This document shows, piece by piece, positions 53,323-62,442 of a DNA stretch of 64,000 nt. Origin of the DNA: WLMZ01 sp039920665 (GTDB lineage: Bacteria > Actinomycetota > Acidimicrobiia > Acidimicrobiales > Ilumatobacteraceae). The notes below the pieces were generated by a model. The model was not told the origin of the DNA and made no database searches. It saw only the letters and a list, made by a program, of their open reading frames with translations. A program made the translations under genes and the position numbers. The stretch spans positions 1 to 64,000 of the forward strand of contig JBDSDH010000141.1 of assembly GCA_039920665.1 (NCBI GenBank), in the 5' to 3' direction. The stretch's first letter is position 1. Each line of letters opens with the position of its first letter.

Positions 53323-55622
53323 ACCAATGACCTCGGACGTACCTGATTGGCCTGATCGACGAGCCGGATCCGTTCGGCCGCGTCGGCCGTCTGGCGGGCC
53401 GCCTCGCGATACGTCTGCTCGAGTGCGGAGCGCAGGTCGTTCTCGGTCGCAGCCACACCGGCCACGTTCCGGCCCGCTGCAGGAGGCCGGGCACTGCTCG
53501 GTCCGGCCTTGCGGACCAGGTCGAGTGCAGAGGTCAGGATCTTGATCCGCAGATCGGTGCGAGCCCGAGGCTGCAGGTTGCCGAGTTCGAGTTCGACCGA
53601 GGCCCGGTCGAGATCGTCGAGTTCGCGGCCTGGCTCGGGCTGCTCGGCGAGCAGGATGGCCTTGGTCCGGCGGGCATCGCCGTACGCCCGGCTGGTCGTG
53701 GGGATCGAGTCGAGCGCGAGCAGCGCACCCATTCGATCGAGCGACCTCGCTGCAATGCGCGCCAAGCCGAACTGAGCCGGCGCGATGTAGGCCGCATCCG
53801 TGATCGCGCAGGTGCGGTAGAGGCGACCGGCAACGGCGGCGTCAGCGGTCTCCTCACAGGCCCGGGCGAGGGCCAGTTTCGGTGCGAGCTCGCCCGGCAC
53901 CTGACCGTAGACGGCGTTGAATGCACTGACAGCCGACGGCGCGTCCCCGCGAGCCAGCGCGGCCAGGCCCATCACCCACACGCCTCGCCAATCCCAGGGA
54001 TCGGCGTCGAGGATGCGACGGGCGAGCGTGTCGGCGGCGCCCGTGTCGCCGAGCTCCATCGCCGCGTACGCCATCGACAACCACACGGCGGGTGTTTGCT
54101 CCGGAGCGCCCTCGAGTGCGGTGAATCGTGCTTGCGGGTCCTCGGCTGTGACGCCGGCCAGCCAGTCGGCCATGGGATCGGATGCGTCGGGCAGCAACCT
54201 CGGGAGGTCGCTCCACGTGAGTCCGTCGGTGGACACGGCGGGGGTCGTGAACAACCGGGAGGGAGTCGAGCGGGTCACCGCTCCGGCTCGGTTGCCCTGC
54301 ATTGTCGCAGTGACCTCGCGTAACACGCCGAGCAGCTGCTCGCGCATCTCTTCGGCGGACTGGAAGCGATCTTCCGGACGGGTCGAAATGCCCTTCAGCA
54401 GCAGCCGGAACAGCGAGTCGTGCTGGGCGAACAGCGGCACGCTCTCGGGCCCGGGCATGCTGTCGACGAACGTGTTCTGATACCCGCGGAACTCGAACAG
54501 CAAGACCGCCAGGGTTCGGGCGATGGTGTAGATGTCGCTCGCGACCGTGCAGCCATCGGCGGGTACTTCCGGCGCCTGGAAACCAACCGTGCCGTAGATG
54601 GGCGTGATGTCGTCGCCGATCTTGCGCACGCCACCGAGGTCGATCAGCTTCACCGCGTCGCCTGCCTGGATGACGTTCGCTGGCTTGAAATCGCAGTAGA
54701 GCAGGTTCAACCCGTGCAGATAGCTGAATGCGGGCAGTATCTCGACGACGAACGCGATCGCCTGGTCCGGCGGCAGCGCATCGAACCGGCCACTGTTGGC
54801 CGACATCCGATCTTTGAGGATGCTGTTCAGGGCCTTGCCGCCCACGTACTCCATGACGATGTAGCTGGCGCCGTCGGGAGCGGTGACGAAGTTGTAGATC
54901 TCGACGATCAATGGGTGCTCGACCTCGGCCAGGAACTGCTTTTCGGCGATGGCGGCCCGGTAGGCGTCGGGGTCTCCAGCGTTGAGCAGACCCTTGAGCA
55001 CGATCCACCGGTCGTTGACGTTGCGGTCACGGGCGAGATAGATCCAGCCCATGCCACCATGGGCGAGGCAACCGGCGACCTCGTACTGGCCGCCGACGAG
55101 CATGCCGGCCTTGAGCTTGGGTTCGTAGTCGTACGGTGTTCGACATTTGGAGCAGAACCCCTTTGCTCGACCGGGTCGGTCCGGGCGCGAGCGGCCGACC
55201 GCAGTGCCGCACACCGAGCAGTACCGCTTGTCCTCGGGAACCTCCGGCGGGTTCATCAGGCTGCGGACGGGATCGAGGATCGGCACCGGTGGGACGATGG
55301 TCATGCCGGCGCCGAGACGACTGGCGGCAGGGCTGGTGCCGAGTCGGCGGGTGGGTCGGCTGCCGGGCGCTGTTCGCGAGGACCCGAGCGGAGTCGAGGT
55401 CAACCGACTGCTCGCGTATGACATCGCGTCGTCGGCGCCAGGAGTCGTGGCGCCAGGAGATCCGGGTGGGGGCAGTGCTGCACCATGAGCGGCAGTCGAC
55501 GGTGTTGATGGCGTTGTCGGCCGAGGTGAGACACCGGTCGATGGTGCGAGTCCGCACACGTCGCAGTAGCCATCGGCGATGGACCCGATACACCCCGGCT
55601 GTTGGCAGCGTTGCATGCTCAT
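53319..55622 (-). CDS. pknG: PknG-type Ser/Thr protein kinase
   Basis: 767 residues. An N-terminal zinc ribbon (C6, C11, C20, C23) and a disordered Ser/Thr/Pro region precede a rubredoxin-like domain (C135-x2-C138 ... C157-x2-C160). The kinase domain runs from about 178 to 440: K210 in WIVLKGLL, EKQFLAEVEHPLIVEIYNFV, catalytic D311 in YCDFKPANVI, and DLGG instead of DFG at 328. A TPR-like helical region follows. This order is PknG. In mycobacteria and corynebacteria PknG controls 2-oxoglutarate dehydrogenase through GarA/OdhI and is activated by GlnX/GlnH, both encoded just upstream here. The extra N-terminal zinc ribbon is unusual. Confidence 0.93.
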   Translation of the reverse strand: MSMQRCQQPGCIGSIADGYCDVCGLAPSTGVSPRPTTPSTPSTAAHGAALPPPGSPGATTPGADDAMSYASSRLTSTPLGSSRTAPGSRPTRRLGTSPAASRLGAGMTIVPPVPILDPVRSLMNPPEVPEDKRYCSVCGTAVGRSRPDRPGRAKGFCSKCRTPYDYEPKLKAGMLVGGQYEVAGCLAHGGMGWIYLARDRNVNDRWIVLKGLLNAGDPDAYRAAIAEKQFLAEVEHPLIVEIYNFVTAPDGASYIVMEYVGGKALNSILKDRMSANSGRFDALPPDQAIAFVVEILPAFSYLHGLNLLYCDFKPANVIQAGDAVKLIDLGGVRKIGDDITPIYGTVGFQAPEVPADGCTVASDIYTIARTLAVLLFEFRGYQNTFVDSMPGPESVPLFAQHDSLFRLLLKGISTRPEDRFQSAEEMREQLLGVLREVTATMQGNRAGAVTRSTPSRLFTTPAVSTDGLTWSDLPRLLPDASDPMADWLAGVTAEDPQARFTALEGAPEQTPAVWLSMAYAAMELGDTGAADTLARRILDADPWDWRGVWVMGLAALARGDAPSAVSAFNAVYGQVPGELAPKLALARACEETADAAVAGRLYRTCAITDAAYIAPAQFGLARIAARSLDRMGALLALDSIPTTSRAYGDARRTKAILLAEQPEPGRELDDLDRASVELELGNLQPRARTDLRIKILTSALDLVRKAGPSSARPPAAGRNVAGVAATENDLRSALEQTYREAARQTADAAERIRLVDQANQVRPRSLV

Positions 55623-56821
55623 GATCGGTTGTCTCCTGTTTCTGCCCGAGCATTCATCTGCCCAGTTCCCGGACTCACCACTCGTGCTGTCTCGCCGTTC
55701 GTGATCGCATTGACCACGGCCATGTACCGCTCGACGAGTTCCTTGGCGATCACCAGATCACAGGGTGCGGACCACAGCACGTCAACTGCTGATCGGTAGG
55801 CGCGATCGAGATCGGGATGTTCGCCGAGCCCGGAGTCGCCGGCCTTGTCATGGAACGCCTGTACGAGACCGCGCAAATCCTCCCGCTCACCCAGCGGCGT
55901 GGAGAAGCGCTTCTGCACTTCGTCGAGCGCTGCCTGGACCCGATCGAGTTTCTGCAGATAGGCGCGGCACGTCGGCTCGATGGCTCGCCATGGTTGCAGC
56001 TCGAGCTGATCGATCTCGATCGGTCCAACGAGTGCGTCGACACTGGGAATCGCGAACTTCGGCACGGGGCGCACCTTGTCCTCGCAGCGCGTGCGCAGCG
56101 CCCGCACGGATGCTTCCTGGACGCGAAGTTGATCGAGTCGGGCGGGGATGCTCGACCACGATGAGATCAACTGGTGACGGTCGGTATCGGCGGCTTCGAG
56201 CGAGGCTCGGACCGCAGCGATCTCGGACGACAACTGGGTCAGCTCGGCCGTATCGGGTTTCAACGACTTGTCCGCTTCGAGGCGGGACATGGCCTGCATC
56301 GCCCGGGTGTTGAGCGCATTGATGTGGCGGACCTGATCGCCGAGGCGTTGGGCAAGATGCTCGGCGACGTTGAGGTCGGCGTTGATCGCGCTGCGCAGCC
56401 GCACGGTTTCGTGGACCGTGGTCGCGGTGTGGGCGAGCGATGTCTCGGCACGGGTGATGACGGCTTCGAGCAGGGTGCAGGCGTCGGACAGGTTGGCGGC
56501 CACGGGCGTGCCGTCGGCGGCGAGCACCGTGCCGTGGCACAGTTCGACGGCGACCTTCTGCCCGTCCGGCGTTCCCATCTCGGTGATCCGGGTGCCGATC
56601 GCCTGATGGGTGAGGAACGCAGCAGCCACATCGGCCTGCTCGTCCGGCGAGGCGTCGGGACCAATGGTCTGCCATTGCGCATCGAGTCCGAACACCCGGT
56701 CGGTCATCCCGGACAGCCATGCCCGCAGCACCGTCAGGAACTCGGCCGTTTCGGCCCGCTCCATCGTGGCGTTGCGGGGCGGAAACCCGATCTGGTTGAT
56801 CGACAACGACGAGGTGGTCAC
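55619..56821 (-). CDS. Uncharacterised coiled-coil protein between glnH and pknG
   Basis: 400 residues from a GTG 5 bases after the glnH stop; an ATG 19 codons in is the alternative. AEFLTVLRAWLSGMTDRVFGLDAQWQTIG opens the protein. Long helical, heptad-like stretches follow (about 120-260, rich in Leu/Ala/Arg/Glu) and end in a compact C-terminal part with VDALVGPIEIDQLELQPWRAIEP. No cysteine motif, signal peptide or membrane helix is visible. It overlaps pknG by 4 bases. I recognise no family. Its position suggests a cytoplasmic link between the membrane sensor and the kinase. Confidence 0.75.
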   Translation of the reverse strand: MTTSSLSINQIGFPPRNATMERAETAEFLTVLRAWLSGMTDRVFGLDAQWQTIGPDASPDEQADVAAAFLTHQAIGTRITEMGTPDGQKVAVELCHGTVLAADGTPVAANLSDACTLLEAVITRAETSLAHTATTVHETVRLRSAINADLNVAEHLAQRLGDQVRHINALNTRAMQAMSRLEADKSLKPDTAELTQLSSEIAAVRASLEAADTDRHQLISSWSSIPARLDQLRVQEASVRALRTRCEDKVRPVPKFAIPSVDALVGPIEIDQLELQPWRAIEPTCRAYLQKLDRVQAALDEVQKRFSTPLGEREDLRGLVQAFHDKAGDSGLGEHPDLDRAYRSAVDVLWSAPCDLVIAKELVERYMAVVNAITNGETARVVSPGTGQMNARAETGDNRS

Positions 56822-56826
56822 CCCGG

Positions 56827-57837
56827 TCAACTCCCCGGCAGTGGGCGGCCGTAGACAGCAGCGGGTGGTTCCGGCACGTCTCCGCCGACCCACTTCGTGT
56901 AGATCTCGGCCCAGCGCCCGTTGGTGCGGATGTTCTCGAGCACGCTGTTGACGAACTGGATCAAGTCGACCTCGTCCTTGTTCGCTCCGACGCCGTACGG
57001 CTCCGAGGTGAACTGATCGCCGACGACCACGGCGTACGGGTCCTGGGCAGCGAACCCGACGAGCACGGTGTCATCGCCGGTGATCGCGTCGACCTGACCC
57101 TGCTGGAACGCGACGAGGCAATCGGTGATGTCCGGCTTCTCGGTGATCTGGAGCCCCGCATACTGGGGCTTCGGCCTCTGGATCTCCTCGAGGTTGGTGC
57201 TGCCACCGGGCACGCAGATCCGACCGTTCTGAGCCGAGAGTGATGCGATGTCGTTGATGCCCGAGGCGAGCTTGACCAGAATTTTCTGGCCGGCGGCGAA
57301 GTATTCGCTGGAGAACCCGATCCGGAGCCAGCGATTGCAGTTGATGGTCATCGTGTGTGCGACGAGGTCGACCTCGTGGCTTTCGAGCTTGGGCAATCGT
57401 TGGGCGTAGGTGATGACCTGATACTCGATGGCAGGCGGATCCCCACCGAAGATCGCCTTGTTGACTTCCTTGAGGATGTCGATGTCGAACCCCTCGATAC
57501 CACCGGTGATCGGATCACGGGCACCGAACTGCAACGTGTCGCCGGATACCGCGACCACGAGCCGACCGCGATCTTTGATGTTTGCCATTGTCGAACCGAC
57601 CGGCATGTCGCCAGGGGCCGGCAATGGTTGGGTCGGTTCGTAGGAGCGAGTGGGATCGAGCGCCTTGTCGGCATCGGTGCACACCGGCGGGTCAGGGACA
57701 GCGGGCGCCTCGGTGGTCACGATCTCGACCTGTACCGCGTCGGGCAAGCGGGCATCGCCGGAGCAGCCGGCGAACACGATCGCGGCCATCCCGCAGGCGG
57801 TGATCCGGCGGCGACGGCGGCGGATGGTGTGCTTCAT
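56827..57837 (-). CDS. glnH: Amino-acid-binding lipoprotein GlnH-like (SBP family 3)
   Basis: 336 residues. A poly-Arg N-terminus and hydrophobic signal end in the lipobox VFAGC. RLVVAVSGDTLQFGARDPITGGIEGFDIDILKEVNKAIFG and AQNGRICVPGGSTNLEEIQ are SBP_bac_3 landmarks. In mycobacteria GlnH binds aspartate, asparagine and glutamate outside the membrane and signals through GlnX to PknG. No ABC permease or ATPase is encoded nearby, which supports sensing rather than transport. It overlaps glnX by 4 bases. Confidence 0.9.
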   Translation of the reverse strand: MKHTIRRRRRRITACGMAAIVFAGCSGDARLPDAVQVEIVTTEAPAVPDPPVCTDADKALDPTRSYEPTQPLPAPGDMPVGSTMANIKDRGRLVVAVSGDTLQFGARDPITGGIEGFDIDILKEVNKAIFGGDPPAIEYQVITYAQRLPKLESHEVDLVAHTMTINCNRWLRIGFSSEYFAAGQKILVKLASGINDIASLSAQNGRICVPGGSTNLEEIQRPKPQYAGLQITEKPDITDCLVAFQQGQVDAITGDDTVLVGFAAQDPYAVVVGDQFTSEPYGVGANKDEVDLIQFVNSVLENIRTNGRWAEIYTKWVGGDVPEPPAAVYGRPLPGS

Positions 57838-59129
57838 CGGTACTCCCGCAGACGTTGTCCGTAACCAACCGTGACGAGACCAGCGGCGATCAGGGCACCG
57901 ATGATGAGCACCAGCCGACTCGTGCCGAGCCCGGACCCGGCGTCGTTCAACGCTGATTCTGCAAGCGACGCTCGAGACTGGACGACGTCTGCGATGTCGG
58001 CGCTGAAGGCTGCAAACGATTCGGCCGAGTCGCCCGTGAGCGTCTCGACAGCGCCGTCCCAATTGCCGCCTTCGTCCTGGCTGCGCAGATCCTGGTGGTT
58101 CTCGTCGTAGTCGGCGAAGCCGTTGCTGAGATCTTCGCGACCATCACGGCCGTCCAGGACCGCGAGCACGGTGGCCCTCGCTTGCTGATAGGCATCTTCG
58201 TTGGCCTGGCCGTTGCCACGGTTGATCAGGGTCAGCGCTTCGTCGGAGCGAGCCTCGAATGCGGCGACCCGAGCTTGGGAGAAACGATCGGCCTGGAGCA
58301 GGTTGCCGGTGACGACACCGTCTGCCGACGACACCGCGTCGCCCATTGAAACCAGGCTGATCCCGACGACCACCACGGTCAGCACGGCGGCGAGGCCAAC
58401 CGGCACGTTGATCAGTCGGCGGGTCCGGCGGAACAGCCACACGCTGCCGGCCACCATTGCGCCGAGCACGATCACACCGGCGACGGGCAGCACCCAACCG
58501 ATTTTGTGGGCGCTCTCGATCTCGGCGTTGACGTCAGATCGGGACTGTTGCTCGATCGCATCGAGCGAGGTCAGCAACGAGTCGCGCACGAGCGCCGAGG
58601 CCTGGCGCTGATAGGCAGCACCGACCGGAAAACCCTGGCGGTTGTTGGCCCGGGCTTGTTCGACGAGGCCGCTGAAGACCTCGAGTGTGGAACTGGCCGT
58701 GGTGAGCTGATCGAGCGAACTGCCCGTGAGTCCATTGGACAGCAGCGCCAGGCTCGACGCGGCCGTGGACAGTCGTTCTTCATAGCGGGCTCGCTGGTCG
58801 GTTTTCTCGAGTCCGCCCTGCAGGAACGACGTGGTCGCGATCGAATCGGCTTCGATGACCGCGCTGCGGATCTCTTGGACCGAGATCAACCGGGCCGCGG
58901 CAGCACCGGCGTGGTCGAGCGATTGGTCGCGTCGGCTGACGCTGATCCATCCGAATACCGCGAGCAACACCGCGAGCACCGCCGTACCTGCGCTGATCAG
59001 CCGAATCCGGGCGGGCGTGGACGTGCCGAACGCGACCTTGGACGACGGCGCCCCGCCGGGAGCCAGCGGGGCGGACGCGACCGGATCGATCGCTGGTTGC
59101 GGCGGTGCACTCATCGTCGTCGTATTCAC
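57834..59129 (-). CDS. glnX: GlnX-like four-helix transmembrane sensor
   Basis: 431 residues from a GTG with AAGGG 6 bases upstream; the ATG five codons later is the alternative. Four membrane helices are visible (LISAGTAVLAVLLAVFGWISV, GWVLPVAGVIVLGAMVAGSVWLF, VPVGLAAVLTVVVVGISLVSM, LVLIIGALIAAGLVTVGYG). They enclose two extracellular helical domains of about 130-150 residues with few large hydrophobics. This is the GlnX topology. It should couple ligand-bound GlnH outside to PknG inside. The protein has no cytoplasmic catalytic domain, so an adaptor is needed. It is the first gene of the operon. Confidence 0.85.
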   Translation of the reverse strand: MNTTTMSAPPQPAIDPVASAPLAPGGAPSSKVAFGTSTPARIRLISAGTAVLAVLLAVFGWISVSRRDQSLDHAGAAAARLISVQEIRSAVIEADSIATTSFLQGGLEKTDQRARYEERLSTAASSLALLSNGLTGSSLDQLTTASSTLEVFSGLVEQARANNRQGFPVGAAYQRQASALVRDSLLTSLDAIEQQSRSDVNAEIESAHKIGWVLPVAGVIVLGAMVAGSVWLFRRTRRLINVPVGLAAVLTVVVVGISLVSMGDAVSSADGVVTGNLLQADRFSQARVAAFEARSDEALTLINRGNGQANEDAYQQARATVLAVLDGRDGREDLSNGFADYDENHQDLRSQDEGGNWDGAVETLTGDSAESFAAFSADIADVVQSRASLAESALNDAGSGLGTSRLVLIIGALIAAGLVTVGYGQRLREYR

Positions 59130-59193
59130 CCTGAGCCCTTCACCCCGACCTTTCACAGTTCGCCGTGCCGACTCTCGCCGTTCGGTCCAGCCG

Positions 59194-59199
59194 ATCTTA
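59194..59199 (-). promoter_or_regulatory. Possible -10 of the glnX-pknG operon
   Basis: On the minus strand TAAGAT lies about 65 bases upstream of the glnX GTG. No convincing -35 is seen at the expected distance. Confidence 0.35.
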
Positions 59200-59247
59200 G
59201 GCATATCTGGCGGGTGGACGGATGGCGACATCGTCACCTGCCCACCG

Positions 59248-59292
59248 CTGGAACCCGCACTGAACCCGCACTGGACCCGCACTGGACCCACA
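59248..59292. repeat. Four 11-12-bp direct repeats in the glnX/helicase promoter region
   Basis: The units CTGGAACCCGCA, CTGAACCCGCA, CTGGACCCGCA and CTGGACCCACA follow each other directly. The last unit ends 10 bases before the TATGTT hexamer of the helicase gene. About one helical turn per unit fits cooperative binding of a regulator. Confidence 0.65.
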
Positions 59293-59302
59293 TTTGTCAC
59301 GG

Positions 59303-59308
59303 TATGTT
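59303..59308 (+). promoter_or_regulatory. -10 hexamer of the SNF2 ATPase gene
   Basis: TATGTT ends 11 bases before the ATG, so the transcript would have a leader of only a few bases. Confidence 0.4.
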
Positions 59309-59319
59309 GGTCGCACACC

Positions 59320-62300
59320 ATGCTCGAAATGACACGGGAGCTCGAGTCGGCTACGTGGGCGGTCGCGGAAGGTCGCGCCACTGCATCCGAACTCGCTCTG
59401 TTCCAAGCCGAACCGGACTCGTCGCAGCGAATGCTGTTGCGTTTGATCAACGACACCGAGGACAACCTCGCGTCCGTGCGCGGGCTGCCCGCCGACGAAC
59501 GGGAACAGATCGTCGCCGACTTCGAAGAAGAAATGGCGAAGCTGGAGGCGATCTTGGTGTCGCTCGTGCCATCGTCGGAGGCCGGTGGCGACGTCGTCGG
59601 CGAAGTGGTGGGCGAGGTTCGCCTGCAGGCATCATGGAACAGCGGCAAGATCGTCGTCTGGGCTGCCGGCCCCGGCACCGCCGCCGCATCGATCGACGAG
59701 CTCCACCAGCGGTTGCACGACATCGGCGGCCCCGAAGTGGGCTGGGGTCCGTGTCCGAGCATCCTGCTGCCGTCGGGCATCAAGGCCGAATCGTTGATGA
59801 TCCCGGTCGAGGGAGCGCTCGGCTGGCTGATCGCGGTGGCCGGTGGTCTCGGTCGCAGTGGCGTCGGCCAGAGCGTCGTCTGGCTCGGTCGGGCCGCACT
59901 CGAGGGCGTCCGCCTCGCGGCCGCTGGAGCGGTCGTCCCCGCGCTGCGGTTCGAGAAGAAGCCGCAGAGCCGCTTCGTCGATGCCGGTGTCAAGTGGCTG
60001 CCGGCCCTGCTCGACGACGGCAAGCTCAAGCAGTTGATCGGAGCGATGCCTGGCCCCGTCGCGACGATGTCCACCGCAGACTCGCGGGCGATCGCTCACG
60101 ACGTCGTCACAGCAGTGGTCGAGGCCATCGTCGGCGCGGCCGCGAGTCGCCTCGAACTGCCGGCCCCTCCGCCGGTCACCAACAACTCGGCGCAACTCGC
60201 CGATGCGTTCACCACCCGCCTCGACGGCAGCCTGTTCCAAGCTCCCACCGTGCCGGCCAGCGAACTCGCTCGGCGGATCAGCCAGTGGTCGGGTTCGGTC
60301 ACGTCGACCAACCGACCGCAGCTCCTCGTGCAGCTCGAACCGCCTGACTCGGGCGATGCGTGGCTGCTGCAGGTGTTCGGTCCCGGCGCCAAGGGCAAGC
60401 CGTTGCCGATCGAAGTCGCGCTCGGCGACAGCCGCGACACCAAGCTGATGGCCGAAGAACTCGCCCGCCTCGAGCGCGCTTTCCCGGTGCTGATGCGGGC
60501 TGGCGAACTGCGGCGCGGCCGGGTCGTTCTGTCGCAGGCCGAAGCCTGGGAGTTGATGACCGTCACCGGTCCAATGCTTCAGGCCGCGGGCTTCGACGTG
60601 CGGGTTCCGGCGCTGTCGCGGCGCAAGCCTTCGCCGTCGCTGCGGTTGTTCGCCGACATGGCCGGCGATTCGGTTGTCGGTGCGCACCAGCTCGCGAATG
60701 TGCGCTGGTCGGTGTTGTTCGACGATGTCGAACTCACCGCAGCCGATGTCGCTCGGCTCGCCACCGAAGCTCGTCCTCTGGTTCGTTCGCACGGCCAGTG
60801 GATCGAACTCGATCGGGTCGATCTCAAAGAGGCTGCGGCGGCGCTCGCCGAGCGAGCCTCGAAGAAGCAGCTCACCGGTGCCGAAATCCTTCGTCACGGG
60901 ATCGGCCTCGAAGGCTCGCCGCTCGCTGGTGGCATCTCGGTCGAAGGCAGCGGCTGGGCCACCGACCTGTTCCAGCGGGCCAAGGAAGTCTCCACCGAAC
61001 TGGTCACCAGTCCGCAGGGTTTCGACGGCGAACTTCGCAGCTATCAGGCCCAGGCGCTGGCGTGGCTCGGCTTTCTCGACGCCGCCGAACTCGGTGGCTG
61101 TCTGGCGCTCGACATGGGTCTCGGCAAAACGCCGACCGTGCTCGCCCATCTCGCCCGCACGACCGGCAATGGACCGGTCTTGGTCGTGGCACCACCGGCC
61201 GTCGTCGGCAACTGGGCTCGGGAGGCGGCGAGATTCGCTCCCGGCCTGTTCGTGATGGTCCACCACGGCGCAACTCGCGACGAGGATGCCGAGTTCGAAC
61301 GCCGGTTGGCCAGAACCGACGTCGTCATCACCACCTACGGCACCGCCGTTCGCGACATCGATCTGCTGGCTCGTCAGCAGTGGCATCGAGTGGTGCTCGA
61401 CGAAGCCCAGGCGATCAAGAACCCGACCAACGAGTCGGCCCAACAGTTGCGCCGGATCAACGCCCGCAGTCGGATCGCGCTCACCGGTACGCCGGTCGAG
61501 AACGGTCTCGGCGATCTGTGGTCGATCCTCGACTTCACCAACCCGGGCCTGGTCGGCACCCGCCCGGCTTTCATCGCCCAAATGCAAGGTGAGGGCGAAG
61601 CGGCGCTGCGCGCGCTGAACGGAATCTTGGTCTTCCGCCGTACCAAGCTCGAGCCCGAGGTCGCCGCCGAACTGCCCGACAAGATCGACGAACTCGACCA
61701 CTGCTCGATGACACCGGAGCAGATCGGTCTGTACCAAGCCGTGCTCGACGGCCTCGTCGCCAACACCGCCGAATCCGAGCAACTCGGAGCGGAACCGAAG
61801 CAGGGTGCGATCCTCGCCGCAATCACTGCGCTCAAGCAGATCTGCAACCACCCTTCCGCCTACACCGACGACGGGTTGCCGCTCGCCGGACGCAGCGGCA
61901 AGCTTGCCCGACTCGAAGAGATCATCGAGTCGGTCTTCGCGGCAGGTGAGCGGATCTTGATCTTCACCCACTTCGCATCGTGGGGCCGCAAGCTCGCCAA
62001 ATACCTGACCGAGACGTTCAAGGTGCGGATCGAGTGCTACGACGGCAGCCTCGCTCGCGGTGCTCGTGACCATCTCGTCACCGAGTTCCAGGAGGGCACC
62101 GGTCCAGGCGCGCTCGTGTTGTCACTGAAGGCGGGTGGCACAGGACTCAACCTGACCTCGGCCAGCCACGTCGTCTTGTACGACCGGTGGTGGAACCCCG
62201 CCGTCGAAGATCAGGCTCGTGACCGGGCTTGGCGGATCGGCCAGACCAAGACGGTTGTTTCGCACCGCCTGGTGTGCCCCGGTACGGTCGACGAACGGGT

Positions 62301-62442
62301 CGAAGAGGTCGTTGCCGGAAAGCGCCACATCGCCGACCTCGTGCTTCCCAAGTCGAGTTCGCTGTCGGATCTCAATGCCCAGCAGCTGCGGGTTGCGCTC
62401 GGCCTGCGCCCGGAATCGATGCTGACCGAGGACGACACGTGA
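59320..62442 (+). CDS. SWI2/SNF2-family ATPase (HepA/RapA-like helicase)
   Basis: 1040 residues. The first 560 contain an N-terminal helical part and the region before the motor that is typical of bacterial SNF2 proteins. The motor begins near 575 with ELRSYQAQALAWLGFL. Walker A is LDMGLGKTPTVLAHLA (near 600), motif II is DEAQ (near 693), and motif III is LTGTPVENGLGDLWSILDF. In the second RecA lobe come ILIFTHFASW, SLKAGGTGLNLTSA and QARDRAWRIGQT. It translocates on double-stranded DNA to remodel protein-DNA complexes, possibly RNA polymerase. It is divergent from the PknG operon. I see no SWIM zinc finger. Confidence 0.93.
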   Translation: MLEMTRELESATWAVAEGRATASELALFQAEPDSSQRMLLRLINDTEDNLASVRGLPADEREQIVADFEEEMAKLEAILVSLVPSSEAGGDVVGEVVGEVRLQASWNSGKIVVWAAGPGTAAASIDELHQRLHDIGGPEVGWGPCPSILLPSGIKAESLMIPVEGALGWLIAVAGGLGRSGVGQSVVWLGRAALEGVRLAAAGAVVPALRFEKKPQSRFVDAGVKWLPALLDDGKLKQLIGAMPGPVATMSTADSRAIAHDVVTAVVEAIVGAAASRLELPAPPPVTNNSAQLADAFTTRLDGSLFQAPTVPASELARRISQWSGSVTSTNRPQLLVQLEPPDSGDAWLLQVFGPGAKGKPLPIEVALGDSRDTKLMAEELARLERAFPVLMRAGELRRGRVVLSQAEAWELMTVTGPMLQAAGFDVRVPALSRRKPSPSLRLFADMAGDSVVGAHQLANVRWSVLFDDVELTAADVARLATEARPLVRSHGQWIELDRVDLKEAAAALAERASKKQLTGAEILRHGIGLEGSPLAGGISVEGSGWATDLFQRAKEVSTELVTSPQGFDGELRSYQAQALAWLGFLDAAELGGCLALDMGLGKTPTVLAHLARTTGNGPVLVVAPPAVVGNWAREAARFAPGLFVMVHHGATRDEDAEFERRLARTDVVITTYGTAVRDIDLLARQQWHRVVLDEAQAIKNPTNESAQQLRRINARSRIALTGTPVENGLGDLWSILDFTNPGLVGTRPAFIAQMQGEGEAALRALNGILVFRRTKLEPEVAAELPDKIDELDHCSMTPEQIGLYQAVLDGLVANTAESEQLGAEPKQGAILAAITALKQICNHPSAYTDDGLPLAGRSGKLARLEEIIESVFAAGERILIFTHFASWGRKLAKYLTETFKVRIECYDGSLARGARDHLVTEFQEGTGPGALVLSLKAGGTGLNLTSASHVVLYDRWWNPAVEDQARDRAWRIGQTKTVVSHRLVCPGTVDERVEEVVAGKRHIADLVLPKSSSLSDLNAQQLRVALGLRPESMLTEDDT

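Noticed and set aside
58506..60347. A 613-codon plus-strand frame crossing the glnX/helicase promoter region
   Set aside because: It runs antisense to glnX and out of frame with the helicase; Arg-rich translation without motifs.
59632..62073. An 813-codon minus-strand frame opposite the SNF2 ATPase
   Set aside because: Antisense shadow of a gene with complete helicase motifs; its translation lacks domain features.
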